Shown here one piece after another: positions 26,942 through 36,084 of a stretch of 64,000 nt of DNA. The notes below the pieces were generated by a model. That model did no database searches and was not told the DNA's origin. It saw nothing but the letters and a program-made list of their open reading frames with translations. How positions within the stretch are numbered: the first letter of the stretch is position 1; each line of letters begins with the position of its first letter. This stretch comes from Cognaticolwellia sediminilitoris. GTDB taxonomy: Bacteria; Pseudomonadota; Gammaproteobacteria; Enterobacterales; Alteromonadaceae. The translations under genes and the position numbers were made by a program. Location of the stretch: positions 1 to 64,000 of the forward strand of contig NBOG01000014.1 in assembly GCA_002104535.1 (NCBI GenBank). Direction: 5' to 3'.

Positions 26942-27553
26942 TTATAAGCTGTTAAATAGTGACAAAGCTATCGCGCACATAATAATGCCAACCACTATAT
27001 CAATTATTCTTTTTACCTTAGGTTGAGCCAACCAGGGCGACATTTTCGCTGCTGCAGCGGCTAAACTATAAAACCAAATAATTGAAGCTAACATAGTGCC
27101 AATGGCAAAAGCGACTTTATCGTCACCATCAAACTGCCCGCCAACACTGCCTAATATCACAACAGTATCGAGATAAACGTGAGGGTTTAAGAGGGTAATA
27201 GCTAACGTTGTTGCAATAACAAGCCAAGGCTTTTTCTTAATTGTGCTTAAGCTTTGCTCTTCCTGATAATTATTCAGCCAAGCTTGGCGAAAAGATAAGC
27301 TGGCGTAGCCACATAAAAAACAAATTCCTCCCCATGAAATTACAGTAAGCAGAGAAGGTGAAGAAGCAATAAGTTTAGCGCCTCCAAATACTCCTAATGC
27401 AATCAATATAACATCACATAACATACAAACCGTAGCGGCTAAAAAATGATGATTGCGTTTAATACCATGATTTAGCACATGAGAGTTTTGTGCGCCAAGG
27501 GGGATTATCATGCTTGCGCCGATAAATAAGCCTTGTAATAGCGGAAATATCAT
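26942..27553 (-). CDS. argO: LysE/ArgO family amino-acid exporter
   Basis: A 203-aa inner-membrane exporter with about six helices. It shows the LysE-family opening GLFIGASMIIPLGAQNSHVLNHGIKR, in which the GAQNS loop is diagnostic, followed by CDVILIALGVFGG. The helix-4/5 region TLLNPHVYLDTVVILGSVG has the conserved NPH-D. Size matches E. coli ArgO (211 aa), which exports arginine and canavanine. The divergent neighbour is argP, whose product activates argO in E. coli, so the pair is very probably a functional unit. Confidence 0.93.
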   Translation of the reverse strand: MIFPLLQGLFIGASMIIPLGAQNSHVLNHGIKRNHHFLAATVCMLCDVILIALGVFGGAKLIASSPSLLTVISWGGICFLCGYASLSFRQAWLNNYQEEQSLSTIKKKPWLVIATTLAITLLNPHVYLDTVVILGSVGGQFDGDDKVAFAIGTMLASIIWFYSLAAAAAKMSPWLAQPKVKRIIDIVVGIIMCAIALSLFNSL

Positions 27554-27706
27554 ACTTATCTGACCTTTAATTTGTGTGTAAGCGTTTTGATTTAGCTAAT
27601 GTAATGTATAGTGAGATATAAATATAATTAATGTTTTTCATCATTGATAAGTTTTGCTAATGTACTTAGGGTGGTTCATTCATCCTTAATTGTCGGAGTA
27701 TCGAGT

Positions 27707-28600
27707 TTGCTAGATTATAAATTATTACACGCACTGAGTGTCGTGGTAGATGAGCAAAACTTTGATAAAGCCGCTTCGGTATTAGCCATTACGCAATCAG
27801 CTGTATCCCAACGCATTAAAAGCTTAGAGCAAGCTATTGGACAACCTGTTTTGATCAGGGCGCATCCATTAGTGGCCACCGTTATTGGTAAAAAATTATT
27901 GGCACATTATCAACAGGTAAAATTACTTGAGCAAGATATCATGCCCGATATTTCCGCAGATAATCAACGTGAAACCATTACCGCCAGTATCGCTACTAAT
28001 GCTGATAGTTTAGCAACGTGGTTGATAGCGGCTATTGGCGACGTTAGTCATCAATATAATGTTGCAGTAAACTTCAGGCTTGCTGATGAAAATAGAACTA
28101 TAAATTATTTAAAAGATGGTGAAGTGTTTGGCGCCATTAGTACTTCAGAGCACGCTTTACCGGGTTGTACATTAGATAAATTAGGAGATATGCATTATTT
28201 ACTTGTGGCTTCACCAAGCTTTGTTGCTCAATATTTTCCGAAAGGTATTAATAAACAATCCTTAACTCGCGCCCCAGCTGTTGCTTACGATCAAAAAGAT
28301 GATATGCACACGCAATACGTCAAAAATACTTTTGGTTTAGCGGCGGGAACATATCCCTGTCATACTGTACGCTCATCGGAAGCATTTGTCGGCTTTGCAA
28401 AACAAGGTTTAGCGTATTGTTTGATCCCGAAACTGCAAATTCAGGCAGAATTGTCTTCAGGAAAACTAATTGACTTAATGCCCCAAAATACCATTGTAAG
28501 AACATTATACTGGCATCATTGGGTATTATTAAAAGGCGTATTTAAGCAGCTTTCAATGGCAATAATCCAACGCGCGCAATACGCACTAAAAAATCAATAA
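27707..28600 (+). CDS. argP: LysR-type regulator ArgP (IciA)
   Basis: The start is the TTG at 27707, giving MLDYKLLHALSVVVDEQNFDKAASVLAITQSAVSQRIKSLEQ, with SD GGAG 8 bases before it. This yields 297 aa, exactly the length of E. coli ArgP. The winged helix-turn-helix is at residues about 15-60. The effector-binding domain follows, with VASPSFVAQYFPKG and FVGFAKQGLAYCLIP as usual for ArgP. ArgP senses arginine and lysine and activates argO. A TATAAT at 27623-27628 may be its own promoter. Confidence 0.93.
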   Translation: MLDYKLLHALSVVVDEQNFDKAASVLAITQSAVSQRIKSLEQAIGQPVLIRAHPLVATVIGKKLLAHYQQVKLLEQDIMPDISADNQRETITASIATNADSLATWLIAAIGDVSHQYNVAVNFRLADENRTINYLKDGEVFGAISTSEHALPGCTLDKLGDMHYLLVASPSFVAQYFPKGINKQSLTRAPAVAYDQKDDMHTQYVKNTFGLAAGTYPCHTVRSSEAFVGFAKQGLAYCLIPKLQIQAELSSGKLIDLMPQNTIVRTLYWHHWVLLKGVFKQLSMAIIQRAQYALKNQ

Positions 28601-28659
28601 ATGGTTTGAATACCCCAAAGGTATTTCAAGCAATAAAATCAGTAAAATAGGAGTATAAC

Positions 28660-29145
28660 TTGAGCAATCTTATCGTCAGATCCGCAACGGCGGATGATGC
28701 AGGAATATTATTTAAATTTATTAAAGACCTCGCTATTTATGAAAAAGCAGAAGATGAAGTACTCGCAACAGAAAAAACCATTAAAGAAACGATATTTGCT
28801 GATAACAGCCATGTTTTCGCGTTAATTTGTGAGCTTGATGGTGTCGCAATTAGCTCAGCCATTTACTTTTTCAATTATTCAACCTGGTTAGCAAAATCAG
28901 GACTTTATCTAGAAGACTTATACGTAATGCCTGAGTATCGTGGTAAAGGTGCAGGCGTAAAGCTTTTAAAAGCAATGGCCAAAATTGCTGTTGAAAAAGA
29001 CTGTGCGCGTTTTGAGTGGAGCTGTTTAGATTGGAACACACCGTCAAGAGAGTTTTATGACTCGCTAGGGGCAGCAGCACAAGAAGAGTGGGTCAGTTAT
29101 AGAATGACAGGTAAAACGCTTAGTGATTTTGCCGCTGAACTTTAA
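28660..29145 (+). CDS. GNAT family N-acetyltransferase
   Basis: A 161-aa GNAT enzyme. It starts at TTG with SD AGGAG 6 bases upstream and opens LIVRSATADDAGILFKFI. The acetyl-CoA pyrophosphate loop is MPEYRGKGAGVKLL (Q/RxxGxG/A, near 88-101), followed by ARFEWSCLDWNTPSREFYDSLGA. That last pattern is characteristic of the diamine (spermidine/spermine-type) N-acetyltransferase subgroup, so a polyamine-like or small amine substrate is plausible but not shown. It is separate from argP by 59 bases, which include a small hairpin (TTGAATACC / GGTATTTCAA). Confidence 0.85.
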   Translation: MSNLIVRSATADDAGILFKFIKDLAIYEKAEDEVLATEKTIKETIFADNSHVFALICELDGVAISSAIYFFNYSTWLAKSGLYLEDLYVMPEYRGKGAGVKLLKAMAKIAVEKDCARFEWSCLDWNTPSREFYDSLGAAAQEEWVSYRMTGKTLSDFAAEL

Positions 29146-29521
29146 CCTCTTGAATTTTAGCAGATAAAACTTGAGTCACTGCTATAAAGATCAGAACTTA
29201 AATAAATAGACCGGCAGTAATAGCTCGTTACTGCCGCAAGCCTAATAAATTTAACATCAATAAGATGGTTGAGGTAAGTAATTGGGATAACTTCAAGCCG
29301 CGCTCTTGTGACATAACTGCATGAAAAACATCATGTCTTGCTAGTACGACTTTCAATTATTAAGAATTATCTTTTTGATAAAATAGAAGCAGAAAGTGAT
29401 TTAAATTACTCTGTATGGATTGAACTCTGTACAAAGTAGATATTTCATTTGATCTGCTCCTGCATTTTTCAAATTTAATTATAGGCTTGAATCGATGAAT
29501 AATTTGGCATTATCTACCTCC
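29146..29521. other. Intergenic region with one perfect hairpin
   Basis: 376 bases between convergent units. CGGCAGTAA (29212-29220), a 7-base loop and TTACTGCCG (29228-29236) form a perfect 9-bp stem. No U-run follows on either strand, so termination is uncertain. The rest is AT-rich without a supportable gene. Confidence 0.5.
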
Positions 29522-29839
29522 TTATTTTATAAACAGCAACACGCTACTAACACCTAATCCGAAGCTAATTATTGAGCTTAAGGCTATGATCAGGTATGTT
29601 TTTTGTACTTTTGCTACCTCGTTAAGTTCCATTTGTTGCGCATCTTCAAGTTTGATTAATTCACCTTGGCGAACCTCAAACACCGCGCATAAACTCATGG
29701 TTGTTTCTTTTGATGCTGCCCCTTCTTTTTCAACTCGTTGAATTGTACGTAGACTAACATCACATGCGTCGGCTAAAAGTTGTTGAGTCCAGTTATGTTT
29801 TTGCCTAAGTGTTTTTATTGTTTTGGGATTTAACTGCAT
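29522..29839 (-). CDS. Membrane-tethered XRE-family regulator
   Basis: A 105-aa protein with an N-terminal HTH_3 domain (KTIKTLRQKHNWTQQLLADACDVSLRTIQRVEKEG, residues about 6-40) and, after a Glu/Gln-rich linker, one C-terminal membrane helix (LIIALSSIISFGLGVSSVLLFI, about 82-104). A DNA-binding domain held at the inner membrane suggests sensing through its membrane partner. It starts only 4 bases after the stop of the 136-aa gene at 29844-30254, so they form one operon. Confidence 0.85.
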   Translation of the reverse strand: MQLNPKTIKTLRQKHNWTQQLLADACDVSLRTIQRVEKEGAASKETTMSLCAVFEVRQGELIKLEDAQQMELNEVAKVQKTYLIIALSSIISFGLGVSSVLLFIK

Positions 29840-29843
29840 TCCT

Positions 29844-30254
29844 TTATGCCCCCAACATTACAGATAAGAAAATAAATCCGAGATACCCGCTCAATAATCC
29901 AACTAAAAAACATCCACCTATAAACAATACCGCTTTTTTAGGCTCTTTAATCAGAGCTATCGATGTTTGTTCCTGCTGTTTAATCAGTTTTTTATTCTTA
30001 TAAAAAGTACATTCAAGTCTGCCAGATATAATATTCTTCATCTCATACGCTATTTGATAGCTATTACCAGCGAATTCAAATTGATGTTCACTTCTTACTC
30101 CCACACTTCGCTTACTGCTGACTAAATCATCATTGATATAGACCTCTTCTTTACCTGTAAAGAAACTTCCAAAACAGGCGATTTGATTGTCACCATCTTG
30201 AAAGTAAAATTTGTAGCCTAACTTTTTAGTATTTAAAATATCTTGTTTCATCAT
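29844..30254 (-). CDS. Small membrane protein partnered with the XRE regulator (136 aa)
   Basis: Unrecognised family. It starts at a double ATG with SD AAGGA 5 bases away. The first about 100 residues are soluble and look like beta strands (LGYKFYFQDGDNQIACFGSFFTGKEEVYINDDLVSSKRS). The C-terminus is one long or two short hydrophobic helices (AVLFIGGCFLVGLLSGYLGFIFLSVML). The beta-rich part probably faces the cytoplasm. First gene of the two-gene operon; overlapping palindromes lie 65-110 bases upstream. Confidence 0.75.
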   Translation of the reverse strand: MMKQDILNTKKLGYKFYFQDGDNQIACFGSFFTGKEEVYINDDLVSSKRSVGVRSEHQFEFAGNSYQIAYEMKNIISGRLECTFYKNKKLIKQQEQTSIALIKEPKKAVLFIGGCFLVGLLSGYLGFIFLSVMLGA

Positions 30255-30832
30255 CGTTTTCCTTGTGTAGTTGATGATGCTAATTTACTTTTTAATTTTA
30301 TCTTTTACGCCGTCAGCAGTATGCCAGTAAGCATTTTGGCATATGACAGGTTTGCTGTCATGTGAGGTTAGCTTATAATTTATATAAAGAATTTTCACTT
30401 TTAAATGGAATGTTGAAATATATTAACTGTCATAAAGATCAAGAATGAAGTGACAAGGTAATTCGAATAACTAAACATTATCATAGTTAAAAAATTAATT
30501 TGAGATGTTTTTTCATCTGGATCGTGGAGGCATAGATGGTGAAATATCTATAATTTTTTAACAAGCTAAAGTGGAATAAAACCACTGATTTGAGGTGTCT
30601 TTTTACAAAGGCTAATTGCGTCAGCATGAGATCATTAGGGTAGGTTTAAACTCAGAAGATTTAAGTTAAGCGCCAAAATGGTCACTCAGACATCAAGCTT
30701 ATGTAAGTTGTTTAAGTAGCAAAGATTTATTAAGTTTGTTATTAATAGTTTAAGCATCTAAAAGCGAGGTGTTTTTGCAGAAAATTGCACTAATACCGTT
30801 GTATTAATTGTTAGCACTACAAGGAAAATCAG
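30255..30832. other. Long intergenic region (578 bases) with two palindromes
   Basis: Apart from the palindromes at 30320-30364 the region is AT-rich. It holds only very short frames (18 codons or fewer) without good ribosome sites. No tRNA, terminator or convincing promoter pair was seen. Confidence 0.4.
30320..30364. promoter_or_regulatory. Overlapping palindromes, putative operator of the XRE-membrane operon
   Basis: Two inverted repeats share their junction: TATGCCA (30320-30326) with TGGCATA (30337-30343), and ATGACAG (30343-30349) with CTGTCAT (30355-30361). The second extends to an imperfect CATATGACAG / CTGTCATGTG. The tight 5-base spacer of the second is typical of a dimeric regulator site. 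The position just upstream of a regulator operon suggests autoregulation. Confidence 0.5.
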
Positions 30833-31351
30833 TTGAGTCTCGGCAATAAAATAACAGGTAAATTAAACAACTTAGAAAATTTCATTGAAAGCTCTTCAAT
30901 CTATTTATTGCCGGCGAAGGTATTAGGTTGGATAGTACTGTTTTTAGCTTTGATTATTAGTAATTTTATAGCGATAGGTAAGTGGCCAATATCTGCAATA
31001 TTCGAAAGACTTAATAAAAAGGAATTGTCATTAGGAGATACCATAAGTATATCTTCTGAAGATGAACTTAAAAAAATAATTTATGAACATGAAACGGTTT
31101 TAGTCGATTTTTGGGCTCAGTGGTGCGGACCTTGTATGCTTATGGATAATACAATCAAAAATGTGGCACATGAGTATGCAGGGAAGGCAGCTGTTGTTAA
31201 AGTCGATGTTTCATTAAACTCAACACTCAGTAAATTATACGCAGTAAGAGGCTTGCCCACAGTCATAGTATTTCAAAATGGCAATGAGGTCATGAGAAAA
31301 AGTGGTTCATTAACAAAAAGTCAGTTGATAGGTTTAATTGAACAAAAATAG
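30833..31351 (+). CDS. Membrane-tethered thioredoxin-domain protein
   Basis: A 172-aa protein starting at TTG with SD AAGGA. An N-terminal amphipathic/hydrophobic part holds one membrane helix (VLGWIVLFLALIISNFIAIG, about 26-46). The thioredoxin fold occupies about residues 70-172, with the canonical active site WAQWCGPCM (near 95-103) and the cis-proline in RGLPTV (near 147). Topology is not clear. The positive charges before the helix (K5, K9) against K48 and R57 after it do not decide which side the redox domain faces. It could be a periplasm-facing reductant or oxidant, or a cytoplasmic one anchored near a membrane partner. Monocistronic. Confidence 0.8.
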   Translation: MSLGNKITGKLNNLENFIESSSIYLLPAKVLGWIVLFLALIISNFIAIGKWPISAIFERLNKKELSLGDTISISSEDELKKIIYEHETVLVDFWAQWCGPCMLMDNTIKNVAHEYAGKAAVVKVDVSLNSTLSKLYAVRGLPTVIVFQNGNEVMRKSGSLTKSQLIGLIEQK

Positions 31352-31523
31352 TGCTCACAAGTTTAATTAAACTCTTGTTTACTCTACTCTAATCTATTTT
31401 TTAACGACTTAAAAATGACTCTATTATGCCGTTTGATGTAGAAAATTATTATTTTTAGAAAAATAGAAAAATAGAAAAATATTAAGACACCCATAATAAA
31501 TTGTTCATTTTTTGAATAGCAAA

Positions 31524-31553
31524 CTACACTTGATTTATCCTTTTTAAGTGTAG
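31524..31553. repeat. Inverted repeat directly upstream of RAYT-type transposase
   Basis: CTACACTT (31524-31531), 14 bases, AAGTGTAG (31546-31553): 8 bp perfect, ending 8 bases before the transposase ATG. It could be an operator or a REP-like hairpin recognised by the enzyme. A short tandem AGAAAAAT repeat (three copies, near 31457-31480) lies just before it. Confidence 0.5.
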
Positions 31554-31561
31554 TGATTGTT

Positions 31562-32542
31562 ATGCCTAAGCCTCGTTCACAACAAATCAGTTTATCTGAT
31601 ACGTCGTATTATCATATTTGTAGTCAAACTGTCCGCAAAGCTTTTTTATGCGGTGTCGATAAAGAAACAGGTGTGAGTTTTGAGCATAGGCGTAGTTGGA
31701 TTGAAAAACGTATTTTTCAATTATCTCAGGTATTTGCTATTGATATTTGTGCTCACGCTGTGATGAATAATCATTTACACCTAGTGCTTCATGTTGATAT
31801 TGAGCAAGTGAAAAAATGGACTACCTTAGAAATACTTACCCGCTGGCATAAGTTGTTTAAAGGCACCATATTGACCAGTAAATATCAGCGAGAACAACCG
31901 TTAACACAATTCGAGTCGGAAATAGTTGAAGAATCCGCGCAGGTTTATAAACAACGTTTAATAGATATCAGCTGGTTTATGCGCGCCTTAAACGAGCCGA
32001 TTGCAAGGCAAGCAAACAAAGAAGATAAGTGTACCGGGCATTTCTGGGAAGGGCGGTTTAAATCTCAAGCCTTACTCGATGAAGGCGCATTACTAGCCTG
32101 TATGGCTTATGTCGATTTAAACCCTGTCCGTGCTGGTATTGCTACAACACCCGAGCAGTCAAGTTTTACCAGTATACAATTGCGTATCAAAGCCGCCATC
32201 AAGGGGGAGCAACCCCAAGTCTTGTTACCTTTTACTGGCAATGAGCAACAAGAAGAAACTAAGGGCATTTCATTCAGCCTAGAAGATTACTTAACACTGA
32301 TTGATGAAACAGGACGAGTGATTAGAGAAGACAAACGCGGTGCAATAAACGCTAAAACGGCTAAAATATTGTCAAGGTTGCACATTAGCGATGAAAGTTG
32401 GCTAAAACTCACCACTAACTTCGAAGGTATATTCACTGGCGCGGTAGGCACTGCAGAGCATTTGTGTGAATTCGCTGAACACGTGGGTTTAAAAAGGGCT
32501 CATGGTATTGCCAATGCTCAAGCCTGTTTGAATAGCGCTTAG
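31562..32542 (+). mobile_element. REP-associated-type (Y1/IS200-like) transposase, RAYT family
   Basis: 326 aa from the ATG at 31562; a GTG three codons earlier lies inside an inverted repeat and is less likely. The Y1_Tnp domain is evident: SDTSYYHICSQTVRKAFLCG at the start, the HUH-type metal motif NNHLHLVLHV near residue 75, and the RAYT-typical GHFWEGRFKSQALLDEGALLACMAYVDLNPVRAGIA near 160-195. The catalytic Tyr is not obvious: the segment where relatives often read YxxxFN here reads WFMRALNEPIARQ. The C-terminal about 110 residues are an extra helical domain. Single-copy genes of this kind mobilise or maintain REP sequences rather than acting as classic insertion sequences. Confidence 0.85.
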
Positions 32543-32809
32543 CAATTTAACACAGACCAATAAAAAAAGACGGTTATCTTTGGATACCAGTAAGAGCCTG
32601 CCTGAGGTTTAATGATTTAATTAAAATTAAAGATATTTGATTAGCAAACTCAATTATCATTTGAAAATGTAAACTTTTAACATCGAGATAACTTAACTTT
32701 AAGTGTTTTATTATTGTGTAGAATTATCACGGGTGGCATAGTTAGAAAATACAGCACATGAACTTACTCGACACACTTCGCATTAATCCCCCTATACCAA
32801 AGGAACATT

Positions 32810-33424
32810 ATGTATATTCCGCATAATCTCAAAATGAAAGAATTATCAGAAGCGCATGATTTTATTGATGAGCTTGGCTTTGGTGTTATTGTTTCTAGTT
32901 CGCTTAACGGCACCCATATTCCATTTGTTTTACATCGTACTGAAGGTGAAAATGGCGTGCTTTATAGTCACTGCGCTAAAGTTAACCCGCATTGGAAAGA
33001 GCTTGAGGGCACAGAGGCTTTAATTATATTTACAGGTCCTCATAGTTACATATCACCAAGTTGGTACGCTCAATCTCCTGCGGTACCTACATGGAATTAT
33101 GCAGCGGTACATGCGTATGGAAAAGTTTCACTTTTAAATGGTCAGCAAACACTCGACGTGGTTGAGGAGGTCGTAGATAAATACGAACCTGAACTTCTGG
33201 TTAAACGTGATGTTATAACCGATGAATTTAGGGATAAATTACTTTCGGGTATTGTTGGCTTTAAAGTTGAGTTATCAAATGTTGAAGGTAAGTTAAAGTT
33301 GGGACAGCAAAGAAAAACGGATGATCAAGTTGGTGTTTACAATGCGCTTAAAAACTCAGACGACTTAGCTGCGCAAAGTTTAGTTCAATATATGGCAAAA
33401 AAATCATTGGGTACCGGCAGTTAA
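32810..33424 (+). CDS. PaiB-like FMN-binding protein
   Basis: A 204-aa protein of the FMN_bind_2 / PaiB family: MYIPHNLKMKE then FGVIVSSSLNGTHIPFVLHRTEGENGVLYSHCAKVNPHWKE, and HSYISPSWYAQSPAVPTWNYAAVHAYGK near residues 79-105, the flavin-binding split-barrel signature. In Bacillus PaiB is a negative regulator of sporulation and degradative-enzyme genes, acting beside the acetyltransferase PaiA. Here no PaiA neighbour is present, so a flavin or heme-related role is equally possible. SD AAAGGA. Monocistronic. Confidence 0.85.
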   Translation: MYIPHNLKMKELSEAHDFIDELGFGVIVSSSLNGTHIPFVLHRTEGENGVLYSHCAKVNPHWKELEGTEALIIFTGPHSYISPSWYAQSPAVPTWNYAAVHAYGKVSLLNGQQTLDVVEEVVDKYEPELLVKRDVITDEFRDKLLSGIVGFKVELSNVEGKLKLGQQRKTDDQVGVYNALKNSDDLAAQSLVQYMAKKSLGTGS

Positions 33425-33494
33425 AAAATAGCTAATGATTATGCAGTCGATACTTTATCGGGTGTCGAAAACCCCCAAACCACAAACGTGTTAG

Positions 33495-35609
33495 TTAACA
33501 TTTAAGTCGACTTAATTCCGCTTTAATTGCCTCGGCAAGTGCTTTCGATTGAATGCTATTTTCTTGCAGTTTATGACCTAATTCAGCTAAATCTCTACTA
33601 CTATCAGACACAGATACAATTCGAATATTAATATCTTCTGCAACATGGTTTTGTTCATCAGCGGCAGTTGCTACTTTATCAATACTTTCACTCATTATTT
33701 TAATACTAGCTTTGGTTTCTGAAAGTCGCTCGAAGCTGATAGAAGTTTTATCAACGGTGCTTATAATTGAGTTTTTATTTTCATCAAGTGTTTCAACGGC
33801 TTTATCAACATCAATTTGTAAGTTACTAATTAAATTACTGATATCTTGCGTAGATGTTTGTGTGCGTGCTGCTAAGTTTCTTACTTCATCGGCAACAACG
33901 GCAAAGCCTCTGCCTTGTTCTCCTGCTCTCGCTGCTTCTATGGCTGCATTTAACGCTAGCAGGTTAGTTTGGTCGGCAATAGAGCGAATAGTTTCAACAA
34001 TGCTGGTTATATCCGCGCTACGCTCGGCGACTTGTGATATTTGCTTGCTGGTTAATGACATGTTTTTTTCAAGTTGCTGCACATTTTGTACGCTACTTTC
34101 TAATATATCTTGGGTCTCTTGCAGCAATTCATTGGCATGCTTGCCACCATTAACTGTTTCTATCGCTAGAAGGGCTACTTCACCAGATGCTGCTGCCATT
34201 TCAGTCATGGCCGAGGCGATACTATCTAAATTAACTTGTTGAGCTTGCGTACCCGTTTCTACATCTTGCGCGATATGCTCCATTTCGCTGAACTTACCAT
34301 ACAGTGCTTTGGAATGATTTTTAGATGCCCCAATCATTTCTGCTAACTTATTAATAAATTTATTAAAGCCACTTGCTAACAAAATTAACTCTTCGTGGCG
34401 GTTTACATGCACTTTTTGTGTTAAGTCACCTTCATGTTCAGACAATTCTTGAATCGATGTAGAAAGGAGTTTGATAGGTGTTGTTATCGATCTGGCAAGC
34501 CAAATAGCAAAAAATAAAGCCGCCACTAAAAACACCATAGAAAAAAGTAACAAGTCTGTTAAAGCTTTGTTGTAATGACCTTTTGCTTTTTCAGTCATGT
34601 TGATAACTGACGCTAAAGCTACTTTTTCAGGTACAGAAACAAGTAGCGTCCAAGTAACATTTGCTTCGTTAATCATCACAGGAACTTTAACGTGCCAATT
34701 GTCTCCAGCAACTATTGAGTTTTTTGGGTCAGTTAAAATTGTTGCAAGCTCGGCATTAACTTTACTAGCCTTTTGAGATAAATTATCAGGATAAAGGCTT
34801 GAAGCGATCAAGAGGTTTCTTTGGCTAAATAAACTTATAGACGCGTTGCCATCAAACAATGATTTAGACTGTTCAGTTACCCATTGTTGGAGAATAGGTA
34901 AATTAATATCAACACCAACGATACCTCTAAATTTATTAGCGACAATAATTGGCGCTGATAAGGTCGTCATTAACTCATGACGTCCGGGTTCTATTTCATA
35001 TAAGTAAGGGTCAAGAGCACATGGTTTGAGTGAATCTTTACTGCATAAATAGAACTCTGAAGTACGAATGCCATTTTCGTCTTTATCGGTTATATATTTA
35101 TCTGCAGCATCATCAGTTGGATAATAAACCGATTGGCCATTCTCTTTTATCCAATATACTTCTAGGGTACCGGTAGGTGTTGAGTGACTACCAAAACCCT
35201 GAAACTTACTATCAAGGTTGTCATAACCATTAGGTTCAAATTGGCTGTAAAGTGAGCTAATTGTCGGTGTGGCATTCAAAGCATAATGGCTTAAATCGTT
35301 AACAACATCTCGTGTAAAAGCGGTGTTTGGATAGGCTGTTTTTGATAACGTTTCAGCTAAAATTAGTGCCGGTGAAAAACTTTGTTTAAGTAGGTTACTG
35401 ATCCGCTCACTCGACAGTTTGCCTGCGTCATTCATTGAGTTCAAGACAGAGTTTTGTAACAGCGTTTGAGTAGACGAAATTTGCTCAGAGGATAAAGATG
35501 ATAAAGTGTTAGAGGTTAAAACCCCAAAACCAATAGCACAGAGTAAAACAATACTAATAAATAAAACGGTGACCTTTTTTTGAATTGAATGTCGTTTTCT
35601 TAATAGCAT
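33495..35609 (-). CDS. Methyl-accepting chemotaxis protein with dCache sensor
   Basis: 704 aa. The first transmembrane helix is at about 10-30. A long periplasmic double-Cache domain spans about 40-340, containing [18 protein letters not shown], the usual dCache_1 signature. TM2 is at about 350-372 ([20 protein letters not shown]), followed by HAMP ([27 protein letters not shown]) and a coiled-coil signalling domain. The hairpin tip is [43 protein letters not shown]. No C-terminal CheR pentapeptide is present. dCache receptors commonly bind amino acids or organic acids; the ligand is unknown. Confidence 0.93.
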   Translation of the reverse strand: MLLRKRHSIQKKVTVLFISIVLLCAIGFGVLTSNTLSSLSSEQISSTQTLLQNSVLNSMNDAGKLSSERISNLLKQSFSPALILAETLSKTAYPNTAFTRDVVNDLSHYALNATPTISSLYSQFEPNGYDNLDSKFQGFGSHSTPTGTLEVYWIKENGQSVYYPTDDAADKYITDKDENGIRTSEFYLCSKDSLKPCALDPYLYEIEPGRHELMTTLSAPIIVANKFRGIVGVDINLPILQQWVTEQSKSLFDGNASISLFSQRNLLIASSLYPDNLSQKASKVNAELATILTDPKNSIVAGDNWHVKVPVMINEANVTWTLLVSVPEKVALASVINMTEKAKGHYNKALTDLLLFSMVFLVAALFFAIWLARSITTPIKLLSTSIQELSEHEGDLTQKVHVNRHEELILLASGFNKFINKLAEMIGASKNHSKALYGKFSEMEHIAQDVETGTQAQQVNLDSIASAMTEMAAASGEVALLAIETVNGGKHANELLQETQDILESSVQNVQQLEKNMSLTSKQISQVAERSADITSIVETIRSIADQTNLLALNAAIEAARAGEQGRGFAVVADEVRNLAARTQTSTQDISNLISNLQIDVDKAVETLDENKNSIISTVDKTSISFERLSETKASIKIMSESIDKVATAADEQNHVAEDINIRIVSVSDSSRDLAELGHKLQENSIQSKALAEAIKAELSRLKC

Positions 35610-36052
35610 TATGGCAACACCTTTTATAAATTTTATTCTGTAGCATTACCAATAATATTAGTAGCTGAATTACATCATCGCTTGGATTGTAATCATTACT
35701 AGAAAAAAAACTGGCAGCGCGATTAAAGTCGCTTCAATTGAATATGTTTAACCCTTATATATCAACAAACTCTAACTTATCAGATAATCGTTAAATAACA
35801 AAACATTAGTATAGAGCTAATTGAACTAATTTATTGTTTAAAAATTGCTGATTTTTAATATGCCTATTTAACGGGGCAAAACTGATATGAATTTTAACGC
35901 TAATTACAGGATGAATTTGCTTAAATAGGTTTGTGGCAAAAGGAAAGGTAGGTCGGCTGATTAAAACATTGAAATACTAAAGACAATTTAGCATTGTATG
36001 TAAAATATTAATGAATAAAAAAGAGTATTAATGAGGTACAAAGGTTTAAATT
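35610..36052. other. Intergenic region upstream of the chemoreceptor, 443 bases
   Basis: AT-rich DNA between the minus-strand chemoreceptor and yegD units. I see no coding frame, hairpin or promoter pair worth naming apart from the terminator at its end (36053-36077). Confidence 0.3.
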
Positions 36053-36077
36053 ATGGGGTTAATTTAATTAACCCCAT
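36053..36077 (-). terminator. Terminator after yegD
   Basis: ATGGGGTTAA / TTAACCCCAT (10 bp perfect, loop TTTAA), 8 bases beyond the yegD stop on the minus strand. An AT-rich tract follows, though with few consecutive U. Confidence 0.7.
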
Positions 36078-36084
36078 TTAATTT

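Noticed and set aside
28606-28629. Hairpin TTGAATACC / GGTATTTCAA after argP
   Set aside because: One bulge and no U-run; could be a terminator but not strong enough to list.
31457-31480. Three copies of AGAAAAAT
   Set aside because: Simple AT slippage run; too few copies to treat as CRISPR or a functional array.
33712-34242. 176-codon open frame on the plus strand
   Set aside because: Antisense to the chemoreceptor signalling domain; Ser/Ala/Cys-rich translation reflects the helical repeat on the other strand.
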